Below are positions 42,001-50,714 of a DNA stretch of 64,000 nucleotides, in pieces (positions within the stretch are counted from its first letter, which is position 1; every line of letters begins with the position of its first letter). Position numbers and translations under genes: made by a program. The notes beneath the pieces were generated by a model. It had not been told where the DNA came from. It was given only the letters and a program-made list of their open reading frames with translations, and did not search any database. The stretch spans positions 98,211-162,210 of the forward strand of contig NZ_BAAAEN010000013.1 in the NCBI RefSeq assembly GCF_039523035.1, in the 5' to 3' direction. This stretch comes from Pigmentiphaga daeguensis (GTDB lineage: Bacteria > Pseudomonadota > Gammaproteobacteria > Burkholderiales > Burkholderiaceae_B).

Positions 42001-45000
42001 ATGTTCGATACCGTACTGATCGCCAATCGAGGCGAGATCGCTTGCCGCATCGCTCGCACGCTCAAGCGGATGAAAATCCGCTCCGTGGCGGTGTACTCCG
42101 ACGCGGACCGCAACAGCCTGCACGTCTCCACGGCCGATGTGGCCGTGCCGCTGGGAGGCGACACCGCCGCCGACAGCTACTTGCGGGCCGACCTGATCAT
42201 CGAGGCGGCCAGGCAGACCGGCGCGCAGGCCATCATTCCCGGTTATGGCTTCCTGTCCGAGAACGCCGAGTTCGCCGCGCGCTGTGAGGCCGAAGGCATC
42301 GCGTTCGTCGGACCGACCGCGCTCCAGATGAAGCAATTCGGCCTCAAGCACGAGGCGCGCGAGCTGGCCCGGCGGGCGGGCGTTCCGCTCACGCCCGGAT
42401 CGGGCCTGCTGGCGGATGTCGACAGCGCGCGCAAAGCGGCCCGGGTCATCGGCTATCCGGTCATGCTCAAAAGCACGGCAGGGGGCGGGGGAATCGGACT
42501 GACACGCTGCAACGACGAAGCCGAACTGGTCGCCGCCTTCGAGTCCGTACAGCGGCTGGGCCAATCGTTCTTCGCGAACGGCGGCGTATTCGTCGAACGC
42601 TTCCTCGACCGCGCACGCCATGTCGAGGTGCAGATCTTCGGCGACGGCAACGGCAAGGTGGTCGCGCTGGGCGAGCGCGATTGCTCGCTGCAGCGGCGCA
42701 ACCAGAAGGTGGTCGAGGAAACGCCCGCGCCGGATCTTCCGCCCGACGTACGCGGCAGGCTGCTGGCCGCGGCGGAGAACCTGGGCCGCTCCGTGGGCTA
42801 CCGCTCGGCCGGCACGGTCGAGTTCATCTACGACGCCGCGCGGCAGGCCTTCTATTTCCTCGAGGTCAACACACGGCTCCAGGTCGAACATGCGATCACC
42901 GAAAGCGTGACCGGCATAGATCTCGTCGAATGGATGATCCTGACGGCGGCCGGCACTCCCCCCGCCCTGGACCGGGCGATCACGCCGCAGGGCGCATCGA
43001 TCGAGGTGCGCATCTACGCCGAGAACCCGCTGCGCAACTTCTCGCCCAGCCCCGGCACCCTGACCGAGGTCGGCTTTCCGCCCGACGTCCGGGTGGACAG
43101 CTGGGTGGAGACTGGCACCGAGGTATCGGCCCACTACGATCCGATGATCGCCAAGCTGATCGTCCACGGGGCAGACCGGCCCGCCGCGATCGCGGCGATG
43201 GCGCGCGCGCTCGACGCGACCCGCCTCTCGGGCATCGCGACGAACCTCGACTACCTGCGCAAGGTCATCGCGAGCCGGGGGTTCCGCGACGGCGATGTCT
43301 CGACCCGCTATCTGGACGACTTCGCCTACCGCCCGTCGGCCGTGGAGGTGATCGACGCGGGCACCTACACCACCATCCAGGACTATCCCGGGCGCGTGGG
43401 CTACTGGGACATCGGCGTGCCGCCATCGGGTCCGATGGACGACTGGGCATTCCGTCTGGCCAACCGCATCGTGGGCAACAACGAGCACGCGGCCGGCATC
43501 GAGGCCACGGTACTCGGTCCGACACTGCGCTTTCACGGCGACACCGTGATCGCGCTGACCGGCGCGCCCACGGATGCGCGGCTCGACGGCTCGCCGGTCG
43601 AATTCTGGGCGCCGGTCACGGTCCGGGCCGGCCAGACGCTGAAGATCGGCAAGGCAACGAGCGGCTGCCGGACCTACCTGGCCGTGCGCAACGGCCTGGA
43701 CGTGCCGCTGTACCTGGGCAGCCGGGCGACGTTCGCGCTCGGCCAGTTTGGCGGACATGCCGGGCGCACGCTGCGCCCGGCCGACGTGCTGCCGATTGCC
43801 GATCCCGCACTGCCCGCGACCGCGGACCTGGCGCCGATCCACGCCCCGGCTCCGCTACCCTCCGCGCTCGTGCCCGCCTACGGGCGGGAATGGGAAATAG
43901 GCGTGCTGTACGGCCCGCATGGCGCCCCCGATTTCTTCAAGCCGGAATCGATCGAGACGTTCTTCGCCAGCCAGTGGGAAGTCCATTACAACTCGAACCG
44001 CCTGGGCATCCGGCTCAATGGGCCCAAGCCGGAATGGACGCGCTCGGACGGAGGGGAAGCCGGCCTGCATCCGTCGAACATCCACGATTGCGAGTACGCG
44101 ATCGGCAGCATCAACTTCACTGGCGACATGCCGGTTATCCTCACGCGCGACGGCCCGAGCCTGGGCGGATTCGTCTGCCCGGTCACGATCGCCAAGGCGG
44201 AACTGTGGAAAGTCGGACAGGTCAAGCCTGGCGACCGCATCCGCTTTCGCGAGATGTCGTTCGACGAGGCGCTCGCGCTGGAGCGGCGGCAGGATGCGTT
44301 CATCCGCGACTGGAACGGGACATCGATCGATGCGCCGGCATTTTCCACGCGCCGCGGCTCGCCCATCCTGTTCGAGGCGCCCGCGCAGGGTGAACGTCCC
44401 AAGACCGTTTTCCGCCAGGCCGGCGACAAGTACATCCTGGTCGAGTATGGCGACAACGTGCTCGACCTGAACCTGCGATTCCGCGTCCATGCGCTGATGG
44501 AGGCGCTCAAGGCGGCCGCCCTGCCCGGCGTGCTGGAACTGTCGCCGGGCGTGCGGTCGCTGCAGGTGCGCTACGACGGCCGGACCATCGGCCAGCGGGC
44601 GCTTGTCGAGGCGCTGGCGGCAACCGACGCGACGCTGGCCGGCATTTCGACGATGAAAGTGCCGAGCCGGGTGGTGTACCTGCCCATGGCCTACGAGGAC
44701 TCGGCGACGCTGGACGCCGTGGCGCGCTACCGGCAGTCGGTGCGCGATACCGCGCCCTGGCTGCCCAGCAACACCGAGTTCATCCGGCGCATCAACGGCC
44801 TGGCCTCGACGCAGGACGTGCACGATACGATCTACCAGACGAGCTACATGGTGCTTGGCCTGGGCGACGTCTACCTGGGCGCCCCGTGCGCGGTACCGGT
44901 CGACCCGCGCCATCGCCTGCTGACCTCGAAGTACAACCCCGCGCGAACCTACACGGCCGAAGGAACGGTCGGCATCGGCGGCGTGTACATGTGCATATAC

Positions 45001-45606
45001 GGCATGGATTCGCCCGGCGGATACCAACTGGTGGGACGAACGCTGCCCATCTGGAACAAATTCCTGAAGAACGAAGCGTTCGTCGATGGCAAGCCATGGC
45101 TGCTGCGCTTCTTCGACCAGGTCCGCTTCTACCCGGTGACCGAGAGCGAGCTGGAAGGATTGCGCAATGACTTCCGGGAGGGCCGCCAGGGCGTGCGCAT
45201 CGAGGAAGAGATCTTCGATCTCGGTGAGTACAACGCCTTCCTGGCCCGGATCGAACCGGAGCTGGAAGTGCTCCGGGCCACCCAGAAGCAGGCGTTCGAC
45301 GCGGAGGTCGCCCGCTGGGCGACCCAGTCCGACGAGGCTGGCACCGCGGACGACGGCCCGGATGAGGCCACCACCGCGCATGACGATCCGACGGGCTCGA
45401 TCGTTGCCGCCGACATCACGGGCAACGTCTGGAAGCTGCTCGTCGAACCCGGGGCAACCGTGAAGGCGGGAGACTCGCTGCTGATCCTGGAAGCCATGAA
45501 GATGGAATTCCACATCTCCGCGCCGCACGACGGCCTGGTCAAGAGCCTGCATTGCCGCCCCGGCATGATGATCAGCGCCGGCGACCCCCTGGTATCGCTG
45601 GCATGA
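42001..45606 (+). CDS. uca: Urea carboxylase (biotin-dependent)
   Basis: 1201 residues. Carboxylates urea to allophanate using ATP, bicarbonate and biotin. Domains: biotin carboxylase (1 to about 450: LIANRGEIACRIARTLKRM, the ATP-grasp STAGGGGIGL, EVNTRLQVEHAITE), then the AHS2 carboxyltransferase half (about 460-770; TIQDYPGRVGYWDIGVPPSG), the AHS1 half (about 790-1060) and a C-terminal biotinyl domain whose biotinylated lysine is in EAMKMEF near 1165. Complete length for the family. Product goes to the allophanate hydrolase encoded just upstream. No nickel urease genes occur in the window. Confidence 0.96.
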   Translation: MFDTVLIANRGEIACRIARTLKRMKIRSVAVYSDADRNSLHVSTADVAVPLGGDTAADSYLRADLIIEAARQTGAQAIIPGYGFLSENAEFAARCEAEGIAFVGPTALQMKQFGLKHEARELARRAGVPLTPGSGLLADVDSARKAARVIGYPVMLKSTAGGGGIGLTRCNDEAELVAAFESVQRLGQSFFANGGVFVERFLDRARHVEVQIFGDGNGKVVALGERDCSLQRRNQKVVEETPAPDLPPDVRGRLLAAAENLGRSVGYRSAGTVEFIYDAARQAFYFLEVNTRLQVEHAITESVTGIDLVEWMILTAAGTPPALDRAITPQGASIEVRIYAENPLRNFSPSPGTLTEVGFPPDVRVDSWVETGTEVSAHYDPMIAKLIVHGADRPAAIAAMARALDATRLSGIATNLDYLRKVIASRGFRDGDVSTRYLDDFAYRPSAVEVIDAGTYTTIQDYPGRVGYWDIGVPPSGPMDDWAFRLANRIVGNNEHAAGIEATVLGPTLRFHGDTVIALTGAPTDARLDGSPVEFWAPVTVRAGQTLKIGKATSGCRTYLAVRNGLDVPLYLGSRATFALGQFGGHAGRTLRPADVLPIADPALPATADLAPIHAPAPLPSALVPAYGREWEIGVLYGPHGAPDFFKPESIETFFASQWEVHYNSNRLGIRLNGPKPEWTRSDGGEAGLHPSNIHDCEYAIGSINFTGDMPVILTRDGPSLGGFVCPVTIAKAELWKVGQVKPGDRIRFREMSFDEALALERRQDAFIRDWNGTSIDAPAFSTRRGSPILFEAPAQGERPKTVFRQAGDKYILVEYGDNVLDLNLRFRVHALMEALKAAALPGVLELSPGVRSLQVRYDGRTIGQRALVEALAATDATLAGISTMKVPSRVVYLPMAYEDSATLDAVARYRQSVRDTAPWLPSNTEFIRRINGLASTQDVHDTIYQTSYMVLGLGDVYLGAPCAVPVDPRHRLLTSKYNPARTYTAEGTVGIGGVYMCIYGMDSPGGYQLVGRTLPIWNKFLKNEAFVDGKPWLLRFFDQVRFYPVTESELEGLRNDFREGRQGVRIEEEIFDLGEYNAFLARIEPELEVLRATQKQAFDAEVARWATQSDEAGTADDGPDEATTAHDDPTGSIVAADITGNVWKLLVEPGATVKAGDSLLILEAMKMEFHISAPHDGLVKSLHCRPGMMISAGDPLVSLA

Positions 45607-45638
45607 CCGCCGCTTCATAACCGTTTCTGGAATTCCTT

Positions 45639-46355
45639 ATGGCGGACAACCGCGTGCCGGGCGAACCGGCGCAGGGCGCGAACAACCTCGCGACACAGAT
45701 CTACACCCGGTTGAAGGCGGACATCTTCGATTTCCGGCTATTGCCCGGCGACAAGTTCAGCGAAGGCGACGTCGCCGCGCGCATGCAGGTCAGCCGCACT
45801 CCGGTGCGGCAGGCGCTGTTCTGGCTGTTGCGCGAAGGCTACGTGGACGTGCACTTCAAGAGCGGCTGGCAGGTGCGGACCTTCGACTTCAAGTACTTCG
45901 AGGACCTGTACGAGATCCGCGTGATGATGGAAACGACGGCCATCGACCGTATCGTCGCCGGGCGCCAGACGGCGCAGCTCGATCCGCTGCGGGAGATCTG
46001 GTGCGTGCCAGCCGGAATGCGCGAGCAGGATCCGGCCAGGGCGGCGGCGCTCGACGAGGGCTTCCACGCGGGGTTGGTCGCCGCGACCGGCAACCTCGAG
46101 ATGGCCCGGATGCATACGGACGTGGCCGAACGCATACGCATCATCCGCCGCCTCGACTTCACCAAACCGCCGCGCGTGGCCGCCACCTACCAGGAGCACG
46201 CGGACATCCTGGACGCCATCGGCAAGAACGACGCCGCGCTCGCGCGGCAGATGGTCCGTGCGCATATCGCCGAGAGCCAGGCCGAAGTCAAGCGCATCAC
46301 GCTGTACATGATGCAGACCGCCCGCGAACGCTATGCGTCGCGCGAGCAGGCCTGA
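45639..46355 (+). CDS. GntR/FCD-family regulator of urea utilisation
   Basis: 238 residues. N-terminal GntR winged helix (ATQIYTRLKADIFDFRLLPG, FSEGDVAARMQVSRTPVRQAL; residues about 15-75) and a C-terminal all-helical FCD ligand domain with metal-type residues (RIRIIRRLDF, YQEHADILDAI). It is the third gene of the urea carboxylase operon and lies next to the urt operon. Two matching palindromes just downstream of both sigma-54 promoters (40129-40140 and 46508-46519) are its likely binding sites, making it a local repressor or urea/allophanate sensor. Confidence 0.88.
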   Translation: MADNRVPGEPAQGANNLATQIYTRLKADIFDFRLLPGDKFSEGDVAARMQVSRTPVRQALFWLLREGYVDVHFKSGWQVRTFDFKYFEDLYEIRVMMETTAIDRIVAGRQTAQLDPLREIWCVPAGMREQDPARAAALDEGFHAGLVAATGNLEMARMHTDVAERIRIIRRLDFTKPPRVAATYQEHADILDAIGKNDAALARQMVRAHIAESQAEVKRITLYMMQTARERYASREQA

Positions 46356-46377
46356 AGCTCCCGGGATGCGTGCGGGG

Positions 46378-46394
46378 CGCACCAGCATGGCGCC
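46378..46394. promoter_or_regulatory. Candidate NtrC enhancer site upstream of urtA
   Basis: CGCACC-AGCAT-GGCGCC fits the NtrC pattern TGCACC-N5-GGTGCA with the right spacing, nine of the twelve defined positions matching. It lies about 85 bases upstream of the sigma-54 promoter, a usual enhancer distance. Confidence 0.5.
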
Positions 46395-46478
46395 GCCACG
46401 CACCGACATCTATCACGACAAGACGCGAACAGCCCGCTGAATCCCCCTTCCCTGCTCCGGCGCCGCCGGCTCATCCGC

Positions 46479-46494
46479 TGGCCCGGAAGTTGCA
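46479..46494 (+). promoter_or_regulatory. Sigma-54 (-24/-12) promoter of the urt operon
   Basis: TGGCCCG-GAAG-TTGCA: invariant GG (-24) and GC (-12) with exact spacing. About 60 bases before the urtA ATG. Confidence 0.72.
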
Positions 46495-46507
46495 TCTTCA
46501 ATGCAGT

Positions 46508-46519
46508 CTTGTATCCAAG
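46508..46519. promoter_or_regulatory. Candidate GntR operator, site 2
   Basis: CTTGTATCCAAG, flanked by T and A so that TCTTG pairs with CAAGA. It starts 18 bases after the first T of the -12 box, the same geometry as site 1 (19 bases). Confidence 0.55.
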
Positions 46520-46553
46520 ACGAAATACAACCTTCCACTTCCAAGGACGATCA

Positions 46554-47855
46554 ATGAAAAAGCGTGAGTTTCTGAAGGTCGCATCGGCAGCGGGCCTGGC
46601 GGGAATCGCCGGCAGACTCCCTTCCGCATTCGCGCAAGGTGCGAACAAAGGGCCGATCAAGGTGGGTATCCTGCATTCGCTGTCGGGCACGATGGCGATC
46701 TCGGAAACGTCGCTGAAAGACACGGCGCTGATGACCATCGCCCAGATCAACGCGGCGGGCGGCGTGATGGGCAGGAAGATCGAGCCGGTCGTGGTCGATC
46801 CGGCGTCGAACTGGCCGCTCTTCGCGGAAAAGGCGCGCCAGTTGATTTCGCAGGACAAGGTCGCCGCCGTGTTCGGATGCTGGACGTCGGTATCGCGCAA
46901 GTCCGTGCTGCCCGTGTTCGAAGAACTGAACGGCCTGCTTTTCTATCCGGTGCAGTACGAGGGCGAGGAAATGTCGCGCAACGTGTTCTACACCGGCGCC
47001 GCGCCCAACCAGCAGGCCATCCCCGCGACCGAGTACCTGATGAGCGCGGAAGGCGGCGGCGCCAAGCGCTTCTTCCTGCTGGGCACCGACTACGTCTACC
47101 CGCGCACCACCAACAAGATCCTGCGGGCCTTCCTGCAATCGAAGGGCGTGCAGGATGCCGACATCCAGGAGGTCTATACCCCGTTCGGCCACAGCGACTA
47201 CCAGACCATCGTCGCGAACATCAAGGCCTTCGCGCGTGGCGGCAAGACCTGCGTCATTTCCACGATCAACGGCGACTCGAACGTGCCGTTCTACAAGGAA
47301 CTCGGCAACCAGGGCCTGAAGGCGGCCGACGTGCCCGTCGTGGCGTTCTCGGTGGGCGAGGAAGAACTGCGCGGCATCGACACCAAGCCGCTGGTCGGCA
47401 ACCTGGCCGCGTGGAACTACTTCATGTCGCTGCGCAATCCGGAGAACACGAAGTTCAAGGAGATGTTCGCGGACTGGGTGAAGAAGAACAACCTGCCGGG
47501 TGGCGCGAAGCGCGTGACCAACGATCCGATGGAGGCCACCTACGTCGGTCTCCACATGTGGAAACAGGCGGTCGAGAAGGCCAAGAGCACCGACGTCGAC
47601 AAGGTGCGCGCCGCGATGATAGGCCAGAAGTTCGCCGCGCCCTCGGGCTTCACGCTGGAGATGGACGGCAACCACCACCTGCGCAAGCCGGTGATGATCG
47701 GCGAAGTGCGCGCGGACGGCCAGTTCAACGTCGTCTGGCGCACCAAGGCGCCGGTGCGCGCGCAGCCGTGGAGCCCCTACATTCCCGGCAACCAGGGCAA
47801 GCCGGATGTCGTCGGCTCGCTTCCCGCACTGGCGCGCCAGTCCGGCCTGGCCTGA
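46554..47855 (+). CDS. urtA: Urea ABC transporter substrate-binding protein UrtA
   Basis: 433 residues, the family's usual size. The signal peptide begins MKKREFLKVASAAGLAG, a Tat-like K-R-x-F-L-K rather than a strict twin arginine, with cleavage after AFA. Mature fold: IKVGILHSLSGTMAISE, VVVDPASNWPLFAEKARQLI, FGCWTSVSRKSVLPVFEE, and FYPVQYEGEE, all typical of UrtA and amide-binding relatives. Start ATG at 46554 after AAGGA. First gene of urtABCDE, driven by the sigma-54 promoter at 46479. Binds urea in the periplasm at low concentrations. Confidence 0.95.
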   Translation: MKKREFLKVASAAGLAGIAGRLPSAFAQGANKGPIKVGILHSLSGTMAISETSLKDTALMTIAQINAAGGVMGRKIEPVVVDPASNWPLFAEKARQLISQDKVAAVFGCWTSVSRKSVLPVFEELNGLLFYPVQYEGEEMSRNVFYTGAAPNQQAIPATEYLMSAEGGGAKRFFLLGTDYVYPRTTNKILRAFLQSKGVQDADIQEVYTPFGHSDYQTIVANIKAFARGGKTCVISTINGDSNVPFYKELGNQGLKAADVPVVAFSVGEEELRGIDTKPLVGNLAAWNYFMSLRNPENTKFKEMFADWVKKNNLPGGAKRVTNDPMEATYVGLHMWKQAVEKAKSTDVDKVRAAMIGQKFAAPSGFTLEMDGNHHLRKPVMIGEVRADGQFNVVWRTKAPVRAQPWSPYIPGNQGKPDVVGSLPALARQSGLA

Positions 47856-47861
47856 GCCCGA

Positions 47862-47895
47862 CGCCGGGACACGGCGCGGCTGTCGTGTCCCGGCG
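47862..47895 (+). terminator. 12-bp perfect hairpin between urtA and urtB
   Basis: CGCCGGGACACG (47862-47873) and CGTGTCCCGGCG (47884-47895) pair perfectly around a 10-base loop, in the 74-base gap after the urtA stop. No T-run follows, so it more likely protects the urtA message from 3' decay or attenuates than fully terminates. Confidence 0.5.
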
Positions 47896-47929
47896 GATTC
47901 CTGTCCTTGTCCAACCCGGTCTTCCCCAC

Positions 47930-49549
47930 ATGAACCTGCGCCAATACCTGCGCGCCGTGGCCGTGTCGGCGGCGCTCGCGTGCCCCGGCCCGGCGGCCTT
48001 CGCGCTCGACGCCGCCGACATCGCTCCGTTGGGCGGTGACGACTTCGATGCCAAGCTGGCCGCGATCGACAAACTGATCGAGACGCGAGACGAGCCCTCG
48101 TTCGCGCTGCTCCAGGCGCTTTCCGACGACAACGCGCTGGCCACCGACGCGGGGCAGTTGTTGATCCGGTCGGACGAGACCACCCGCGACGCGGCGACCG
48201 GCAGGCCGGTCGGCCAGGACGTGGCCGATGCCGCGCAGCCTGTCACGCTGAACAATCTGCTGCGCGCGAAAGTCGCCGGCGCGCTGGCCGGCCTGCAGCT
48301 CGCATCGCCCGATGCCGCCGCGCGCGGCGCGGCGATCGACGCGCTGCTGAAGAGTCCGGATCCGTCGATGAAGCCCCTGATCGACGCCGCGCGCGCGCGG
48401 GAAGCCGATCCCGCCCTGAAGCAGCGTCTCGACACACTATGGTCGATGACCGCGCTGCACGCCCCGGATGCCGCGACCCGGCTCGAAGCGGTCAAGCTCG
48501 TCGCCGCCCGCAAGGATCCGGGCATGTACGAACTGCTGCGCCCGCTGACGGCCAAATCGGCGACCGGCGCATGGCAGGAACCCGACCCGCAGGTACGGGC
48601 CGTCGCCCAGCAAGGGCTCGACACGCTGGACGGCATCGAGCGCCGCGGACGGATCGCCGGCACGCTGTTCGCCGGCCTGTCGCTCGGCAGCGTGCTGCTG
48701 CTGGCCGCGCTGGGCCTGGCGATCACCTATGGACTGATCGGCGTCATCAACATGGCGCACGGGGAATTCCTGATGATCGGCGCCTACGCGACCTACGTCG
48801 TGCAGACACTGTTCCATCGCTACGCGCCCGCGGCGTTCGACTGGTATCCGCTGGTGGCGGTGCCGGTCGCGTTCCTGGCGGCGGCGCTCGGCGGCGCGGT
48901 CATCGAACGCCTGGTCCTCAAGCACCTCTATGGCCGGCCGCTGGAGACGCTGCTGACCACCTTCGGCATCAGCCTGATCCTGATCCAGGGCACGCGCATG
49001 ATCTTCGGCGCACAGAACGTCCAGGTGGAAAACCCTTCATGGATGAGCGGCGGCGTGACCGTCATGCAAAGCCTGATCCTGCCGTACAACCGGATCGCGA
49101 TCCTGGCGTTCTCGCTGGCGGTCGTCGCGCTGGCCTGGGCCATGCTCACGCGGACCCGCCTGGGCTTGTTCGTGCGCGCGGTCACGCAGAACCGCCGGAT
49201 GGCCGCCTGCGTCGGCGTGCGGACCGCGCGCGTGGACGCCTATGCGTTCGCGTTCGGCGCCGGCATCGCCGGACTGGGAGGCTGCGCGCTGTCGCAGATC
49301 GGCAACGTGGGACCGGACCTGGGCCAGAGCTACATCATCGACTCCTTCATGGCCGTGGTGCTGGGCGGGGTCGGCCAGATCGCCGGCACGGTGATCGGCG
49401 GCTTCGGACTCGGTCTCGTCAGCAAGGCGATCGAACCGTTCTGGGGCGCCGTGCTCGCCAAGATCGCGGTGCTCGTGCTGATCGTTCTCTTCATCCAGAA
49501 ACGCCCGCAGGGCCTGTTCGCCCTGAAGGGCCGTAGCGCGGAGGCTTGA
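47930..49549 (+). CDS. urtB: Urea ABC transporter permease UrtB
   Basis: 539 residues. A signal-peptide-like N-terminus (cleavage about FA-LD near residue 26) and a soluble helical region up to about residue 235 precede the LivH-like permease (IAGTLFAGLSLGSVLLLAAL from about 242; NMAHGEFLMIGAYATYVVQ; ENPSWMSGGV; GVGQIAGTVIGGFGLGL). The N-terminal helical, repeat-like extension (LLKSPDPSMKPLIDAARARE) is common in proteobacterial UrtB and presumably periplasmic. Forms the urea channel with UrtC. Confidence 0.94.
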   Translation: MNLRQYLRAVAVSAALACPGPAAFALDAADIAPLGGDDFDAKLAAIDKLIETRDEPSFALLQALSDDNALATDAGQLLIRSDETTRDAATGRPVGQDVADAAQPVTLNNLLRAKVAGALAGLQLASPDAAARGAAIDALLKSPDPSMKPLIDAARAREADPALKQRLDTLWSMTALHAPDAATRLEAVKLVAARKDPGMYELLRPLTAKSATGAWQEPDPQVRAVAQQGLDTLDGIERRGRIAGTLFAGLSLGSVLLLAALGLAITYGLIGVINMAHGEFLMIGAYATYVVQTLFHRYAPAAFDWYPLVAVPVAFLAAALGGAVIERLVLKHLYGRPLETLLTTFGISLILIQGTRMIFGAQNVQVENPSWMSGGVTVMQSLILPYNRIAILAFSLAVVALAWAMLTRTRLGLFVRAVTQNRRMAACVGVRTARVDAYAFAFGAGIAGLGGCALSQIGNVGPDLGQSYIIDSFMAVVLGGVGQIAGTVIGGFGLGLVSKAIEPFWGAVLAKIAVLVLIVLFIQKRPQGLFALKGRSAEA

Positions 49550-49550
49550 G

Positions 49551-50714
49551 ATGGCTGTCACGATATCGACGATGCCGGGGATCCCGTCCGCCGCCGGCCA
49601 GGACATCGGACGGACGCTGGGCCTGCCGCCGCGTCCGGCGCTGCTCTCGCGCAACGCCTGGCTCGCATTGCTGGCGCTGAGCATCGCGGTGGGCATAGGG
49701 GTGCCGGTCGGCGCGCTGGTGATGCCCGAGACGAGCGCCTTTCACCTGTCCGCCTACGCGATGACGCTGGCCGGCAAGTTCATGTGCTACGCCATCGGTG
49801 CGCTCGCGCTGGACCTGGTCTGGGGCTACTGCGGCGTATTGAGCCTGGGGCACGCGCTGTTCTTCGCGCTGGGTGGCTACGCGATCGGCATGTACCTGAT
49901 GCGCTCCATCGGCAACGAGGGCGTGTACGGCAGCGACCTGCCCGACTTCATGGTGTCCCTGAACTGGCAGGCCCTGCCCTGGTACTGGGAAGGCACCCAG
50001 CACCTGGGATACGCCCTGCTGCTGGTGGTACTGGTGCCCGCGGCCGTCGCCTGGATATTCGGCTTCTTCACGTTCCGCTCGCGCGTCAAGGGCGTCTACC
50101 TGTCCATCATTACCCAGGCCCTGACCTTCGCCGCGATGCTGCTGTTCTACCGCAACGAGACCGGATTCGGCGGCAACAACGGTTTCACCGACTTCAAGCG
50201 CATCGCCGGCTTCGCCATCACCCACCCCGGCACCCGTACCGCGCTCTTCCTGCTGACCTTCGCCACGCTCGTCCTCGCGTTCATCGCCGCGCGCGCCATC
50301 GTCACCTCCAAGCTCGGCCGCGTCGTCACCGCGGTGCGCGACGGCGAGACCCGGCTGATGTTCCTCGGCTACAACCCCCTGGGCTACAAGCTGTTCGTGT
50401 GGACCGTGTCGGCCATCCTGAGCGGCATCGCGGGCGCACTGTACGTACCCCAGGTCGGCATCATCAACCCCGGGGAGATGTCGCCCGGCAACTCGATCGA
50501 AATGGCGATCTGGGTCGCCGTCGGCGGGCGTGGCACCCTGATCGGCCCCATCGTCGGCGCCTTCGCCGTCAATGGCGCCAAGAGCTTCTTCACCGCCAAC
50601 TTCCCCGAATACTGGCTGTTCTTCCTCGGCCTGATCTTCGTACTGGTACCGCTGCTGCTGCCGCGCGGCATCATGGGCCTGATCGGAAACGTCTTCAAGC
50701 GGAGCACGCACTGA
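49551..50714 (+). CDS. urtC: Urea ABC transporter permease UrtC
   Basis: 387 residues, LivM-like. Hydrophobic segments from about residue 35; YCGVLSLGHALFFALGGYAIGMYLM is the LivM signature, and the coupling region is AVRDGETRLMFLGYNPLGYKLF. Ends ILLPRGIMGLIGNVFKR-like (LLPRGIMGLIG). Begins two bases after the urtB stop and overlaps urtD by one base (TGATG), so it is translated with its neighbours. Confidence 0.94.
   Translation: MAVTISTMPGIPSAAGQDIGRTLGLPPRPALLSRNAWLALLALSIAVGIGVPVGALVMPETSAFHLSAYAMTLAGKFMCYAIGALALDLVWGYCGVLSLGHALFFALGGYAIGMYLMRSIGNEGVYGSDLPDFMVSLNWQALPWYWEGTQHLGYALLLVVLVPAAVAWIFGFFTFRSRVKGVYLSIITQALTFAAMLLFYRNETGFGGNNGFTDFKRIAGFAITHPGTRTALFLLTFATLVLAFIAARAIVTSKLGRVVTAVRDGETRLMFLGYNPLGYKLFVWTVSAILSGIAGALYVPQVGIINPGEMSPGNSIEMAIWVAVGGRGTLIGPIVGAFAVNGAKSFFTANFPEYWLFFLGLIFVLVPLLLPRGIMGLIGNVFKRSTH

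Noticed and set aside
41977..43842. 621-codon reverse-strand frame opposite urea carboxylase, and 587 codons at 43855-45618
   Set aside because: Both mirror the real gene, whose motifs on the plus strand are unambiguous.
49491..50711. 406-codon reverse-strand frame opposite urtC
   Set aside because: Antisense shadow; charged, low-complexity, no homology-like features.
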